A stretch of 64,000 bases of DNA from AC-56 sp963798705 (lineage in GTDB: Bacteria > Actinomycetota > Thermoleophilia > Solirubrobacterales > 70-9). A program made the position numbers and the translations under genes. The stretch is taken from positions 496,001-560,000 of the forward strand of contig CAWCTW010000003.1 in the NCBI GenBank assembly GCA_963798705.1, read 5' to 3'. A model generated the notes under the pieces. That model saw only the letters and a list, made by a program, of their open reading frames with translations. It made no database searches and had not been told where the DNA came from. Every line of letters begins with the position of its first letter. Within the stretch, counting starts at the first letter, position 1. Positions 49,061 to 57,638 of the stretch are shown in pieces.

Positions 49061-50567
49061 GCGCGCGCCGAACGTGCGCCCGAGCCTCGCCGACGCTCAC
49101 GTCCTGGCGCGGACCGGCAACGCGATCCCGGTCCGCATGACCTTCGTCGACGATTGCGAGACGCCGGTCTCGGCATTCCTCAAGCTGCGCGACGGCGGGC
49201 CGTGCTTCCTGCTCGAGTCGGCCGAGCAGGGGCGGCTGGGCCGCTACTCGTTCCTGGGCTTCAGGCCGCGCGCCATCCTGCGCTACGTCGGCGGCGAGCT
49301 GCACGAGTGGCGCGGGGACATGGCCGCCGACGCCGAACCGGTCGCCGTCATCGAGGTCGCCGATCCGTACGGCGCCGTGAGCGACTACCTGGATGCCTAC
49401 CGGCTTCCCGCGGTCGACGACCTGCCGCCGTTCGCCGGCGGCGCGGTCGGATTCTTCGGCTACGACCTGGTGCGCACCGTCGAGCCCCTTGCGGAGCCGA
49501 ACCCGGACCCGATCGGGCTCCCCGACATGGCGTTGATGGTGAGCGACGTCCTCGTGATCTTCGACCACATGCGCCACGAGCTCACCCTGATGGCGTACGC
49601 GTTCGCCGACGATGCCTCCGACGTCGATTCCGCGTACGCGGGTGCGGTCCGGACGCTCACCGACCTGCGCGAGCGCCTTCGCGGCCCCGTCCCGACTCCA
49701 CCCGCCCGCGACCGGGGCGATGGGCCCGAGTTCACGTCCAACATGGGCCGCGAGCAGTTCGAGGCCAACGTCCGGCGGATCGTCGAGTACATCCGCGCCG
49801 GTGACGCCTTTCAGGTGGTGCCATCCCAGCGGTTCTCGGCGCCGACGCCGGTGGAGGCGTTCTCCATCTACCGAGGCTTGCGAACGGTCAATCCCTCGCC
49901 GTACATGTACTTCCTGGACTTCGGCGACTTCCAGGTCGCAGGCGCCTCACCCGAGCCGCTGGTGAAGGTCACCGGACGGCGGGTCGAGACGAGGCCGATC
50001 GCCGGAACCTACCCGCGTGGCGAGAGCGAGGAGGAGGACCGCCGCCGGGCGCAGGAGCTCCTCCGCGACCCGAAGGAGCGCGCCGAGCACGTGATGCTCG
50101 TGGACCTCGGCCGCAACGACCTCGGCCGGGTCTGCGAGTTCGGCTCCGTGGAGGTGGACGAGTTCATGATCGTCGAGGCCTACTCGCACGTGCACCACAT
50201 CGTGAGCCAGGTGTCGGGGACGCTGCGGGAGGGCGTCACCGCGATGGACGCCCTGCGCGCCGTGCTGCCGGCCGGGACGTTGTCCGGGGCCCCGAAGGTG
50301 CGCGCCATGCAGATCATCGACGAGGTCGAGCCCCACAAGCGCGGTTCATACGGCGGGGCGATCGGCTATCTCGGGTTCACCGGCGATCTGGACACGGCCA
50401 TCCACATCCGCACGGTCGTGGTCAAGGACGGGGTCGTCCACGTGCAGGCGGGCGGAGGCACCGTGGCCGACGCAAAGCCCGATTACGAATACGCCGAGAG
50501 CGTCAACAAGGCGAAGGCCGTGTTCGCCGCGGTCGATCTCGCGGCGAGCCAGCCGGAGTGGGGTTGA
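49044..50567 (+). CDS. trpE: Anthranilate synthase component I
   Basis: Converts chorismate to anthranilate using ammonia from TrpG. The chorismate-binding core is clear: FQVVPSQRFSAPT, GASPEPLVKVTGRRVETRPI, VMLVDLGRNDLGRVCEFGSV, PAGTLSGAPKVRAMQIIDE and VQAGGGTVADAKPDYEYAES. The N-terminal feedback region (CFLLESAEQGRLGRYSFLG, with LLES) is intact, so tryptophan inhibition is expected. 507 residues. ATG 49044 lies inside hisIE; trpG begins 2 nt after the stop. Confidence 0.96.
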   Translation: MAVAAERAPNVRPSLADAHVLARTGNAIPVRMTFVDDCETPVSAFLKLRDGGPCFLLESAEQGRLGRYSFLGFRPRAILRYVGGELHEWRGDMAADAEPVAVIEVADPYGAVSDYLDAYRLPAVDDLPPFAGGAVGFFGYDLVRTVEPLAEPNPDPIGLPDMALMVSDVLVIFDHMRHELTLMAYAFADDASDVDSAYAGAVRTLTDLRERLRGPVPTPPARDRGDGPEFTSNMGREQFEANVRRIVEYIRAGDAFQVVPSQRFSAPTPVEAFSIYRGLRTVNPSPYMYFLDFGDFQVAGASPEPLVKVTGRRVETRPIAGTYPRGESEEEDRRRAQELLRDPKERAEHVMLVDLGRNDLGRVCEFGSVEVDEFMIVEAYSHVHHIVSQVSGTLREGVTAMDALRAVLPAGTLSGAPKVRAMQIIDEVEPHKRGSYGGAIGYLGFTGDLDTAIHIRTVVVKDGVVHVQAGGGTVADAKPDYEYAESVNKAKAVFAAVDLAASQPEWG

Positions 50568-50569
50568 GC

Positions 50570-51127
50570 ATGCGCGTGCTCGTCATCGACAACTACGACA
50601 GCTTCACCTACAACCTAGTCCAGTACCTGGGCGAGCTTGGGGCCGAGCCCGACGTGGTCCGCAACGACCGCGCGACGCTCGCCGATCTCCTCGAGCGCCG
50701 CCCGGACCGGCTCGTCATCTCGCCGGGACCCTGCACGCCGGCGGAGGCCGGCGTCTCGGTGCAGGCCGCGCGAGCGTTCCCTGAGGCGGGCGTCCCCACG
50801 CTCGGGGTCTGCCTGGGTCACCAGTCGCTGGTCGAGGCGTTCGGCGGCCGCACCATCCGCGGCGAGCCGGTGCACGGCAAGGATGCCGAGGTCGAGCACG
50901 ACGGCCGTGGCGTGCTCACCGGGCTCGGCAACCCGTTGCGCGTCGGCCGCTACCACTCCCTCGTCGCCGACCCCGACCTGCCCGGTGACCTCGAGCTGAG
51001 CGCATCGCTGGGAGCCGTCGTGATGGGCGTGCGGCACCGGCGGCTTCCGGCCGAGGGCGTCCAGTTTCATCCCGAGTCGGTCCTGACGCCGCATGGCAAG
51101 GACATGCTGCGGAGCTTCCTGAGCTGA
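50570..51127 (+). CDS. trpG: Anthranilate synthase component II (glutamine amidotransferase)
   Basis: Supplies ammonia to TrpE; it may also serve aminodeoxychorismate synthase (TrpG/PabA dual use). Class I amidotransferase: VLVIDNYDSFTYNLVQYLGE, ISPGPCTP, the nucleophile in LGVCLGHQ and the His-Glu pair in VQFHPESVLT. 185 residues. ATG 50570 is preferred to GTG 50558 because it begins directly at the conserved first strand. The stop shares its A with the trpD ATG (TGATG). Confidence 0.95.
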   Translation: MRVLVIDNYDSFTYNLVQYLGELGAEPDVVRNDRATLADLLERRPDRLVISPGPCTPAEAGVSVQAARAFPEAGVPTLGVCLGHQSLVEAFGGRTIRGEPVHGKDAEVEHDGRGVLTGLGNPLRVGRYHSLVADPDLPGDLELSASLGAVVMGVRHRRLPAEGVQFHPESVLTPHGKDMLRSFLS

Positions 51128-52170
51128 TGCCAAACGACGTCGTCACGCGCGCAATCGACGAGGTGTGCTCGGGCACGCACCTCACGGCCGACCACGCCTC
51201 GGCGGTGCTGGACGAGATCATGGAGGGCCGCTCGTCGGAGGTGCAGACGGGTGCCTTCCTCGTCGCTCTGCGCGCAAAGGGGGAGACCGTCGCCGAGCTC
51301 GTCGGCTTGGCGCGGACCATGCGGAGACTGGCGGCCGGGGTCGAGGTCGCGCGCGAGGACCTGGTGGACACGGCCGGGACCGGTGGCGGGCCCACCACGT
51401 TCAACATCTCGACGGCCGCCGCGCTGGTCGCCGCCGCCGGGGGGTGCGCCGTGGCAAAGCACGGCAATCGCTCGGGGACGACCCGTTCGGGGTCGGCCGA
51501 TCTTCTGGAGGCCCTCGGCGTGCGTATCGACTTGGATCCTGCAGGCGTCGCCAGGTGCATCGACGAAGTGGGCTTCGGGTTCATGTTCGCACCCCGCCAT
51601 CACGCGGCGATGAAGCACGTCGTTCCGGTGCGCGGAGAGCTGGCGGTGCGCACGATCTTCAACTTCCTCGGCCCGTTGACGAACCCGGCCGGCGCCACGA
51701 GGCAGCTCCTCGGTGTGTCGGACCGCCGCTATCAGGAGACCATCGCCGAGGCCCTGCTGGGGCTCGGCTGCGAGCGAGCGCTCGTCGTCCGCGCGGAGGA
51801 CGGGGTCGACGAGGTCGGGCTGGAGGGACCAACGCGAGTGATCGAGGTCAGGGAGGGCAGCACCGAGGAGTGGTTCGTCGAGCCCGAGAGCCTCGGCTTC
51901 GACCTGGCCGAGATCGACGAGATTCGTGGCGGTGCGCCCGAGGAGAACGCGGCAACCCTCAAGGGAGTCCTGGAGGGGGGGCCGGGACCGGCGCGGGACG
52001 TGGTGCTCCTGAACGCCGGCGCGGCGATCCTGGTCGGCGGCGGAGCGGCAGATCTCGCCGACGGTGTCGAGCGGGCGCGGGAGGCGATCGACTCCGGCGC
52101 CGCCCGCGACGTCCTCCACAGTCTGGTCGAGCTCAGCGGCGAGCTGGCCGTCTCGGAGCCAGATGACTAG
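51127..52170 (+). CDS. trpD: Anthranilate phosphoribosyltransferase
   Basis: Transfers phosphoribosyl from PRPP to anthranilate. Family motifs: VDTAGTGGGPTTFNISTAAA (PRPP loop), AKHGNRSGTTRSGSADLLE, FAPRHHAAMKHVVPVRGEL, RTIFNFLGPLTNPA. 347 residues, full length, independent of trpG (not fused as in enterobacteria). Confidence 0.97.
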   Translation: MPNDVVTRAIDEVCSGTHLTADHASAVLDEIMEGRSSEVQTGAFLVALRAKGETVAELVGLARTMRRLAAGVEVAREDLVDTAGTGGGPTTFNISTAAALVAAAGGCAVAKHGNRSGTTRSGSADLLEALGVRIDLDPAGVARCIDEVGFGFMFAPRHHAAMKHVVPVRGELAVRTIFNFLGPLTNPAGATRQLLGVSDRRYQETIAEALLGLGCERALVVRAEDGVDEVGLEGPTRVIEVREGSTEEWFVEPESLGFDLAEIDEIRGGAPEENAATLKGVLEGGPGPARDVVLLNAGAAILVGGGAADLADGVERAREAIDSGAARDVLHSLVELSGELAVSEPDD

Positions 52171-52182
52171 CCTGTCTCGACG

Positions 52183-53004
52183 ATGAGTTCGCTCGACGAG
52201 CTGGTCGCCGGCGCGCGCGACGACGCCCGTCGCCGGCAGGAGGAGGTGCCGCTGGAGACCCTCACGGCGCGATTGGTCGATCGCGACGGCGCGCGTCCGT
52301 TCAACGAGGCCCTGGTGCGCCCCGGGCTGTCGCTGATCGCCGAGTTCAAGCGGCGATCGCCGAGCGCGGGCGAACTGGCGGGCGCGGCGGGGGTCGCCGA
52401 GACGGTCCGCGGATACGAGCGCGGCGGCGCGGCGGCGCTCTCGATCCTCACCGAGGAGCGCCAGTTCGGGGGCTCGCTGCACGACCTTCGCGCGGCGCGG
52501 GAGGCCGCTGACCTGCCGATCCTCCGCAAGGACTTCATCGTCGATCCCTATCAGCTCTACGAGAGCGCGGCCAACGGCGCCGACGCGGTGTTGCTGATCG
52601 TCGCCACCCTGGGCGACGAGGAGCTTGCGGGGCTCTATCTGCAGGCGCGCGAGCTCGACCTGGACTGCCTGGTCGAGGTGCACGACGAGGCCGAGCTGGA
52701 GCGGGCCCTCACGGTCGACGCGGATGTGTTGGGGATCAACAATCGCAATCTCGATGACCTCACCGTGGACGTGCAGACCACGGTCCGCCTGCTCACCGAC
52801 GTTCCCGCGGGCAAGACGGTCGTCTCGGAATCCGGGTATGAGACCCGCGAGCAGCTCGACGAGCTCGAGCGGATCGGGGTCGACGCGGTCCTGATCGGCG
52901 AAGCGCTGATGCGGGCCGAGGAGCCGGAGCTTCTGATCCGCGAGCTCACCCGCGACGAGGAGGCCACCCGCGAGCACTACCTCGAGCGCGCCGCCGAGGA
53001 GTAG
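52183..53004 (+). CDS. trpC: Indole-3-glycerol phosphate synthase
   Basis: TIM-barrel enzyme closing the indole ring. Catalytic segments LIAEFKRRSPSAGEL, LRKDFIVDPYQLYES, GINNRNLDDLTVD and VSESGYETREQLD are present. 273 residues. It starts 12 nt after trpD; a TAGCCT overlapping the trpD stop lies 9 nt before the ATG but may be chance. The next gene is a protease, not trpF, so the pathway order is interrupted here. Confidence 0.96.
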   Translation: MSSLDELVAGARDDARRRQEEVPLETLTARLVDRDGARPFNEALVRPGLSLIAEFKRRSPSAGELAGAAGVAETVRGYERGGAAALSILTEERQFGGSLHDLRAAREAADLPILRKDFIVDPYQLYESAANGADAVLLIVATLGDEELAGLYLQARELDLDCLVEVHDEAELERALTVDADVLGINNRNLDDLTVDVQTTVRLLTDVPAGKTVVSESGYETREQLDELERIGVDAVLIGEALMRAEEPELLIRELTRDEEATREHYLERAAEE

Positions 53005-53109
53005 ACCCGAGCGGGCGCAGGCGGGCGGCGGCGCGAGCCCCGCGATTCTTAGGACATCTGAAGCCGAGCGTTAGGCCGCGTTAAGCGAGCTTGCGCATGC
53101 TCCTCGCCG

Positions 53110-54336
53110 ATGAGCAAGGTCAGGGGAATCGCGAAGAGCTCGGCGGGCGCCGCCGTCATCGGCGGGCTGGTCGTCGCAACCCTGGGCTGGGTCGCGATCG
53201 CCGCCGGGTGGGTCCACGGCTCGAGCGGCGACAGCACGGTGGCGCAGTTGTCGCCGGCGCCCCTGCCGCAGCCCGCCGCTCAGCAGACGGACGGCAAGGG
53301 CCTGACGGTGAATGAGATCTACAGGAAGGACTCGCCGGGCGTCGCTTTCGTCTCGGCGCAGCAGAAGGCGCAGAGCTCCTCCCCGCTCGACCCCTTCGGG
53401 GGCGGCGGAGGGAGCGAAGGCGGCGGGATCGCGACCGGGTCGGGGTTCGTGATCGACCACGACGGGCACGTGCTGACGAACGCCCATGTGGTGGAAGGCG
53501 CCACCAAGATCCAGGTGACGCTCGGTCGCTCGGACTCCTCGCAGCCCGTCGACGCGCAGGTCGTCGGCACGGATCCGTCCACCGACGTCGCCCTGCTCAA
53601 GGTCGACGCCCCCGCGGATGCGCTGCACCCGCTCACGCTCGGCAGCTCCGGTCAGACCCGGGTCGGGAATCCGGTCGTGGCGATCGGCAACCCCTTCGGG
53701 CTCGACCGCACGGTCACCTCGGGCATCGTCTCGGCGCTCCAGCGGGAGATCAAGGCGCCGAACGGGTTCACGATCGACAACGTGATCCAGACCGACGCGG
53801 CGATCAACCCCGGCAACTCCGGCGGTCCCCTGATCGACGCGAACGGGCAGGTCATCGGCATCAACTCGCAGATCGAGTCGCCCAACGGCGGCGGCAACGT
53901 CGGCATCGGGTTCGCAGTCCCCATCAACACCGCCCGCACGGTCGCCCAGCAGCTGCTTCAGAACGGGACGGTCGAGCATGCCTACCTGGGGATCAGCGGC
54001 ACCGACCTGACCCCGCAGATCGCGAAGGTCCTCAACCTGTCCGTCGACCAGGGCGCCCTCGTGCAGGACGTGACCCCGGGGGGGCCTGCCGAGAAGGCCG
54101 GGATCAAGGGCGGCTCCGGCAACGCCGCCGTCACGGTCGGCGGTCAAAGGCTCCGGGCCGGCGGCGACGTGATCACCGCGATCGACGGTCAACCGGTCCA
54201 GACCATGACCGACGTCATCGACGTGATCAACTCCAAGCAGCCCGGCGACTCGGTCCAGCTCTCGCTCGTCAGCGACAGCGGCAAGCGCACGGTCGCCGTG
54301 ACGCTCGCCGACCGCCCCGCGAACGTCAAGCAGTAG
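53110..54336 (+). CDS. DegP/HtrA-family trypsin-like serine protease with PDZ domain
   Basis: Membrane-anchored quality-control protease. One N-terminal helix (about residues 13-34, AAVIGGLVVATLGWVAIAAG) and a Pro/Gln-rich linker precede the protease domain with catalytic His (VLTNAHVVEG), Asp (DPSTDVALLKVDA) and Ser (NPGNSGGPLIDANG). One PDZ domain follows (AYLGISGTDL, PAEKAGIKGG, GDVITAIDGQPVQTMTDVID). 408 residues, no second PDZ. It lies in the same direction between trpC and trpF, with 105 bp before it and 247 bp after it. Confidence 0.93.
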   Translation: MSKVRGIAKSSAGAAVIGGLVVATLGWVAIAAGWVHGSSGDSTVAQLSPAPLPQPAAQQTDGKGLTVNEIYRKDSPGVAFVSAQQKAQSSSPLDPFGGGGGSEGGGIATGSGFVIDHDGHVLTNAHVVEGATKIQVTLGRSDSSQPVDAQVVGTDPSTDVALLKVDAPADALHPLTLGSSGQTRVGNPVVAIGNPFGLDRTVTSGIVSALQREIKAPNGFTIDNVIQTDAAINPGNSGGPLIDANGQVIGINSQIESPNGGGNVGIGFAVPINTARTVAQQLLQNGTVEHAYLGISGTDLTPQIAKVLNLSVDQGALVQDVTPGGPAEKAGIKGGSGNAAVTVGGQRLRAGGDVITAIDGQPVQTMTDVIDVINSKQPGDSVQLSLVSDSGKRTVAVTLADRPANVKQ

Positions 54337-54493
54337 CGCTTCCACGGAGCGCCGGATTCGGCGCGAGCGCTGTGAGGGGGCAATCAGGGCAAGCCTCGGA
54401 TCGGCGTGATGGGTGGGTCAACGCGATTCGCATCCGAGAGGTGGATGTCGATTGCGTTGGCCCGCGTTGCAGGCCCCCGTCCACAGTCGTTTG

Positions 54494-54570
54494 CGGGCGA
54501 CTGAGGACGCAGCATGGCGGTGATCTGGGGCGGTCATTTCCGGTCAGACGTTGTGAGAGGTACCACTAGC
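54494..54570 (+). repeat. Solo copy of the right end of the 29.8-kb element
   Basis: 75 of 77 positions identical to 30261-30337, ending in the same TACCACTAGC. No matching inverted left arm is present nearby. It ends 13 nt before the trpF ATG, in the 247-bp gap after the degP-like gene. Confidence 0.85.
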
Positions 54571-54583
54571 ATCCTTACTCGAC

Positions 54584-55210
54584 ATGCGGGTCAAGTTCTG
54601 CGGCATCACGAGGGTCGAGGACGCGTTCGAGGCGGCGAGGCTCGGCGCCTGGTCGATCGGGCTGAACCATCACCCGGGGAGCCCCCGGTTCTGCGAGCCC
54701 ACGGCCGCGGCGGAGATCTCCGCGGCCCTGAGGCGCCGTCTGGAGGTGGTGGGCGTGTTCGTCAATCCCACGCTCGACGAGGTTGCGGCGGCAGCCGAGA
54801 ACGAGGCCCTCACGATGATCCAGCTGCACGGCGGCGAGGGCGCCGCCTTCTGCCGCGAGGCGGCGCGGCGCACCGGCTGCAAGGTGATCAAGGCGATCCG
54901 GGTGCGAAGCGCCGCAGACGTCCAGGCCGCCGAGGCGTTCCGCACGGACTTCCACCTGCTCGACGCATACCGGCCGGGGAGGCCGGGTGGCACCGGGGCG
55001 AGCTTCGACTGGGAGCTGCTGTCCGACCGTCGATCCGAGATCCCCCTGATCCTCGCGGGCGGGCTGACGCCGAACAACGTCGACGAGGCGGTGGCGACCG
55101 TGCGGCCATTCGCCGTGGACGTGGCGAGCGGGGTCGAGTCCGAGCCCGGAGTCAAGGACCACGGTCTGATGAGCTCGTTCATGGAACGCGCCACGGCGGT
55201 GACGGCGTGA
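54584..55210 (+). CDS. trpF: Phosphoribosylanthranilate isomerase
   Basis: TIM-barrel isomerase of tryptophan synthesis. The general base Cys is in VKFCGITRVEDA and the acid Asp in HLLDAYRPGRPGGTGASF; LAGGLTPNNVDEAV and DVASGVESEPGVKD complete the phosphate site. 208 residues. The usual GFNFYPxSPR segment reads GLNHHPGSPR. No Shine-Dalgarno is visible before ATG 54584; the mobile-element end directly upstream may supply transcription signals. The stop overlaps trpB (GTGA). Confidence 0.95.
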   Translation: MRVKFCGITRVEDAFEAARLGAWSIGLNHHPGSPRFCEPTAAAEISAALRRRLEVVGVFVNPTLDEVAAAAENEALTMIQLHGGEGAAFCREAARRTGCKVIKAIRVRSAADVQAAEAFRTDFHLLDAYRPGRPGGTGASFDWELLSDRRSEIPLILAGGLTPNNVDEAVATVRPFAVDVASGVESEPGVKDHGLMSSFMERATAVTA

Positions 55211-56478
55211 GCCGCGTCGCCGTCCCTGAGCGCTTCGGCCCCTACGGCGGGCGCTACGTCCCGGAGGTGCTGATCCCGGCCCTCGACGAGCTGGCGGCGG
55301 CCTGGGACGGTGCCCGCGATGACCGCGGCTTTCGCGACGAGCTCGACCGGTTGCTCGGCGAGTACGTCGGCCGTCCCACCCCGCTTTATCTCGCCGGGCG
55401 CCTCTCGGAGCGCGTCGGGCGTCGCGTGTACCTGAAGCGCGAGGACCTGGCCCACACCGGGGCGCACAAGATCAACAACGCGCTCGGGCAGGCGCTGCTC
55501 GCGCAGCGGATGGGGAAGGGCCGTGTGATCGCCGAGACGGGGGCGGGGCAGCACGGAGTCGCGACAGCCACGGCGTGCGCCCTCTTGGGCCTCGACTGCG
55601 TCGTCTACATGGGCACCGAGGACATGCGGCGCCAGGCGCCCAACGTGGAGCGCATGGAGCTGCTGGGAGCCGAGGTGCGCCCCGTTGAGGCCGGCGCCAG
55701 GACGCTCAAGGAGGCGGTCAGCGCCGCGATCCGCGACTGGGTGGCCAACGTGGGCTCGACCCACTACATCATCGGCTCGGCGGTCGGTCCGGCACCGTAT
55801 CCGGCGCTCGTGCGCGATCTCCAGCGGGTGATCGGCGACGAGGCGCGCGAGCAGGCGCTGGCCGCCGAGGGCGAGCTGCCTACCCGCGTGATCGCCTGTG
55901 TGGGTGGGGGCTCGAACGCGATCGGGACCTTTTATCCGTTCATCGACGACGGCGGCGTGGAGCTCATCGGGATCGAGGCCGGCGGCGAGGGCCTCGAGGG
56001 ACGGCACGGCGCGTCGCTGGTCGCCGGTCGCACCGGCGTTCTGCACGGAGCGCTGTCGTCGATCCTCGCCGACGCCGACGGGCAGATCCTCGAGGCCCAC
56101 TCGGTCTCGGCCGGGCTGGACTACCCCGGCGTCGGCCCCGAGCACGCGCAGCTTCGGGACTCGGGACGCGCCCGCTACGAGGCGGTCACCGATGTGGCGG
56201 CGCTTGGGGCGTTTCGCGAGCTCGCGCGCCTCGAGGGCATCCTCCCCGCCCTGGAGCCGGCGCACGCGATCGCCTGGCTCCTCGGGGATGCGGAGGCCAC
56301 CAGGATGCCCGCCCACGCGGACGCGGGAGCACGAGATGAAAGCCCGAGCCGCAGGCGAGGGCAAGTTGAGTCAGCGGGAGCGGAGCAGGCGGCGGGCTTT
56401 GACGTGGTGTGCCTCAGCGGGCGCGGCGACAAGGATCTGGCCGAGGTGGTCGCACGCCTCGGCGACCTGGACGGCTGA
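55207..56478 (+). CDS. trpB: Tryptophan synthase beta chain with an insertion near the C-terminus
   Basis: PLP enzyme condensing indole with serine. RFGPYGGRYVPEVL opens the protein; the PLP lysine is in HTGAHKINNALGQ and the phosphate cup in CVGGGSNAIGTFYPF; AGLDYPGVGPEHA is intact. Between PAHAIAWL and DVVCLSGRGDKD, about residues 358-398, there are ~25 extra residues (ADAGARDESPSRRRGQVESA region), Arg/Ser/Ala-rich, where the family has a short helix. The reading frame is continuous, so this is an in-frame insertion. GTG 55207 is coupled to trpF. Confidence 0.95.
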   Translation: MSRVAVPERFGPYGGRYVPEVLIPALDELAAAWDGARDDRGFRDELDRLLGEYVGRPTPLYLAGRLSERVGRRVYLKREDLAHTGAHKINNALGQALLAQRMGKGRVIAETGAGQHGVATATACALLGLDCVVYMGTEDMRRQAPNVERMELLGAEVRPVEAGARTLKEAVSAAIRDWVANVGSTHYIIGSAVGPAPYPALVRDLQRVIGDEAREQALAAEGELPTRVIACVGGGSNAIGTFYPFIDDGGVELIGIEAGGEGLEGRHGASLVAGRTGVLHGALSSILADADGQILEAHSVSAGLDYPGVGPEHAQLRDSGRARYEAVTDVAALGAFRELARLEGILPALEPAHAIAWLLGDAEATRMPAHADAGARDESPSRRRGQVESAGAEQAAGFDVVCLSGRGDKDLAEVVARLGDLDG

Positions 56479-56483
56479 GTCGC

Positions 56484-57317
56484 ATGGCCGAGGCCGTTGC
56501 CACCGGCGTCGCGAGGATCGGCGAGGCGTTCGAGGCTGCACGCGGCGGGGGCCGGGCGGCGCTGATGCCCTACATGATGGGAGGCTTTCCCGACATGGCC
56601 ACCTCCATGGCGGTGGCCGACGCATACGCCGAGGCCGGGGCGGACCTGGTCGAGCTGGGCGTCCCCTTCTCGGATCCTCTGGCCGACGGGCCCGTGATCC
56701 ACGCCGCGGGGACTCGCGCCCTCGCCGCCGGGGCGAGGCTGGAGAGCGTGCTCGAGATCTGCGAGCGCCTGGCGGCGCGTGTGCCGGTCGTCCCGATGAT
56801 CTACGCGAACATGGCGCTCGCGCGGGGCGCGCAGGAGCTCGCCGGCATGCTCGCGAATGCCGGTGCAGCCGGTGCGATCGTCCCCGACCTGCCTCTCGGC
56901 GAGGCCGACGAGCTGGGCGATGCGCTGAGCGGCGCGGGCCTGGCGCCTGTGCCGCTGATCGCGCCGACGACGCCGGCCGAGCGTCGCCACCGAATCTGCG
57001 AGCGCGCCACGGGATTCGTCTATCTCGTGTCGGACACGCGGGTGACCGGGGAGCGTGATGAGCTTCCCACGGGTCTGGCGGACCTGGTCCGGGGGGTCCG
57101 TGACGACTCGGCCGCTCCGGTGGCGGTCGGGTTCGGGATCGGAACCGTCGAGCAGGCGGCGGCGGTGGGCCGAATCGCGGACGGAGTCATCGTGGGCAGC
57201 CGGCTCGTGCGAGCCGTCGCCGAGGCGGAGGGGCCAGTTGAAGCCGCCGGGGCGGTCGGCGAGTTCATCCGCGGCGCGCGCGAGGCGATGGCGAAGTCGG
57301 ACGGTCGGGTCGGGTAG
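56484..57317 (+). CDS. trpA: Tryptophan synthase alpha chain
   Basis: Cleaves indole-3-glycerol phosphate to indole, channelled to TrpB. The catalytic Glu and Asp lie in VELGVPFSDPLADGPVI. ALMPYMMGGFPD, YANMALARG, IVPDLPLGEA and VAVGFGIGTVEQA match the TIM-barrel phosphate site. 277 residues from ATG 56484, five nt after trpB. It ends the trp run. Confidence 0.96.
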   Translation: MAEAVATGVARIGEAFEAARGGGRAALMPYMMGGFPDMATSMAVADAYAEAGADLVELGVPFSDPLADGPVIHAAGTRALAAGARLESVLEICERLAARVPVVPMIYANMALARGAQELAGMLANAGAAGAIVPDLPLGEADELGDALSGAGLAPVPLIAPTTPAERRHRICERATGFVYLVSDTRVTGERDELPTGLADLVRGVRDDSAAPVAVGFGIGTVEQAAAVGRIADGVIVGSRLVRAVAEAEGPVEAAGAVGEFIRGAREAMAKSDGRVG

Positions 57318-57375
57318 ATTGCGAAACCTGTGAACGGCACCTGCCACAGCAGCGCCATATGACGCTGTAACACAC

Positions 57376-57537
57376 ATGCAGCTCCTGATCTTCACCACCG
57401 TCGGGCTCGTGGGGCTGGTCGCGGCCTACGGCTTCGGCCTGGGAGGCACGATCGCCTTCCTGATCTTCCTGGCGGTGCTGCTCACCGGCATTTGCGTGCG
57501 CGCGGCTCAGCCGCTGATGGAGCGCCTGCGGCCGTAG
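57376..57537 (+). CDS. Small two-helix membrane protein (53 aa)
   Basis: ATG 57376 opens a 53-codon frame, almost entirely hydrophobic: LLIFTTVGLVGLVAAYGFGL and IAFLIFLAVLLTGICVRAA, ending in a short charged tail (LMERLRP). Two membrane helices with a Gly turn are likely. The gap after trpA is 58 bp and no other frame in this stretch looks coding. No family is recognised; it is not a Tat or Sec component by signature. Confidence 0.55.
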   Translation: MQLLIFTTVGLVGLVAAYGFGLGGTIAFLIFLAVLLTGICVRAAQPLMERLRP

Positions 57538-57626
57538 GCCGCGGTCGGGCGGAGCTTGCGCCTGCGTTCCCGTCGCGTCCTTTGCGCCGGCGCACCTGAC
57601 TGGGTTCCCCACTGCCCGTTGCCGGA

Positions 57627-57632
57627 TAAGGT
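57627..57632 (+). promoter_or_regulatory. Candidate -10 hexamer for the phosphofructokinase gene
   Basis: TAAGGT ends 6 nt before GTG 57639. Confidence 0.4.
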
Positions 57633-57638
57633 GCGGCC

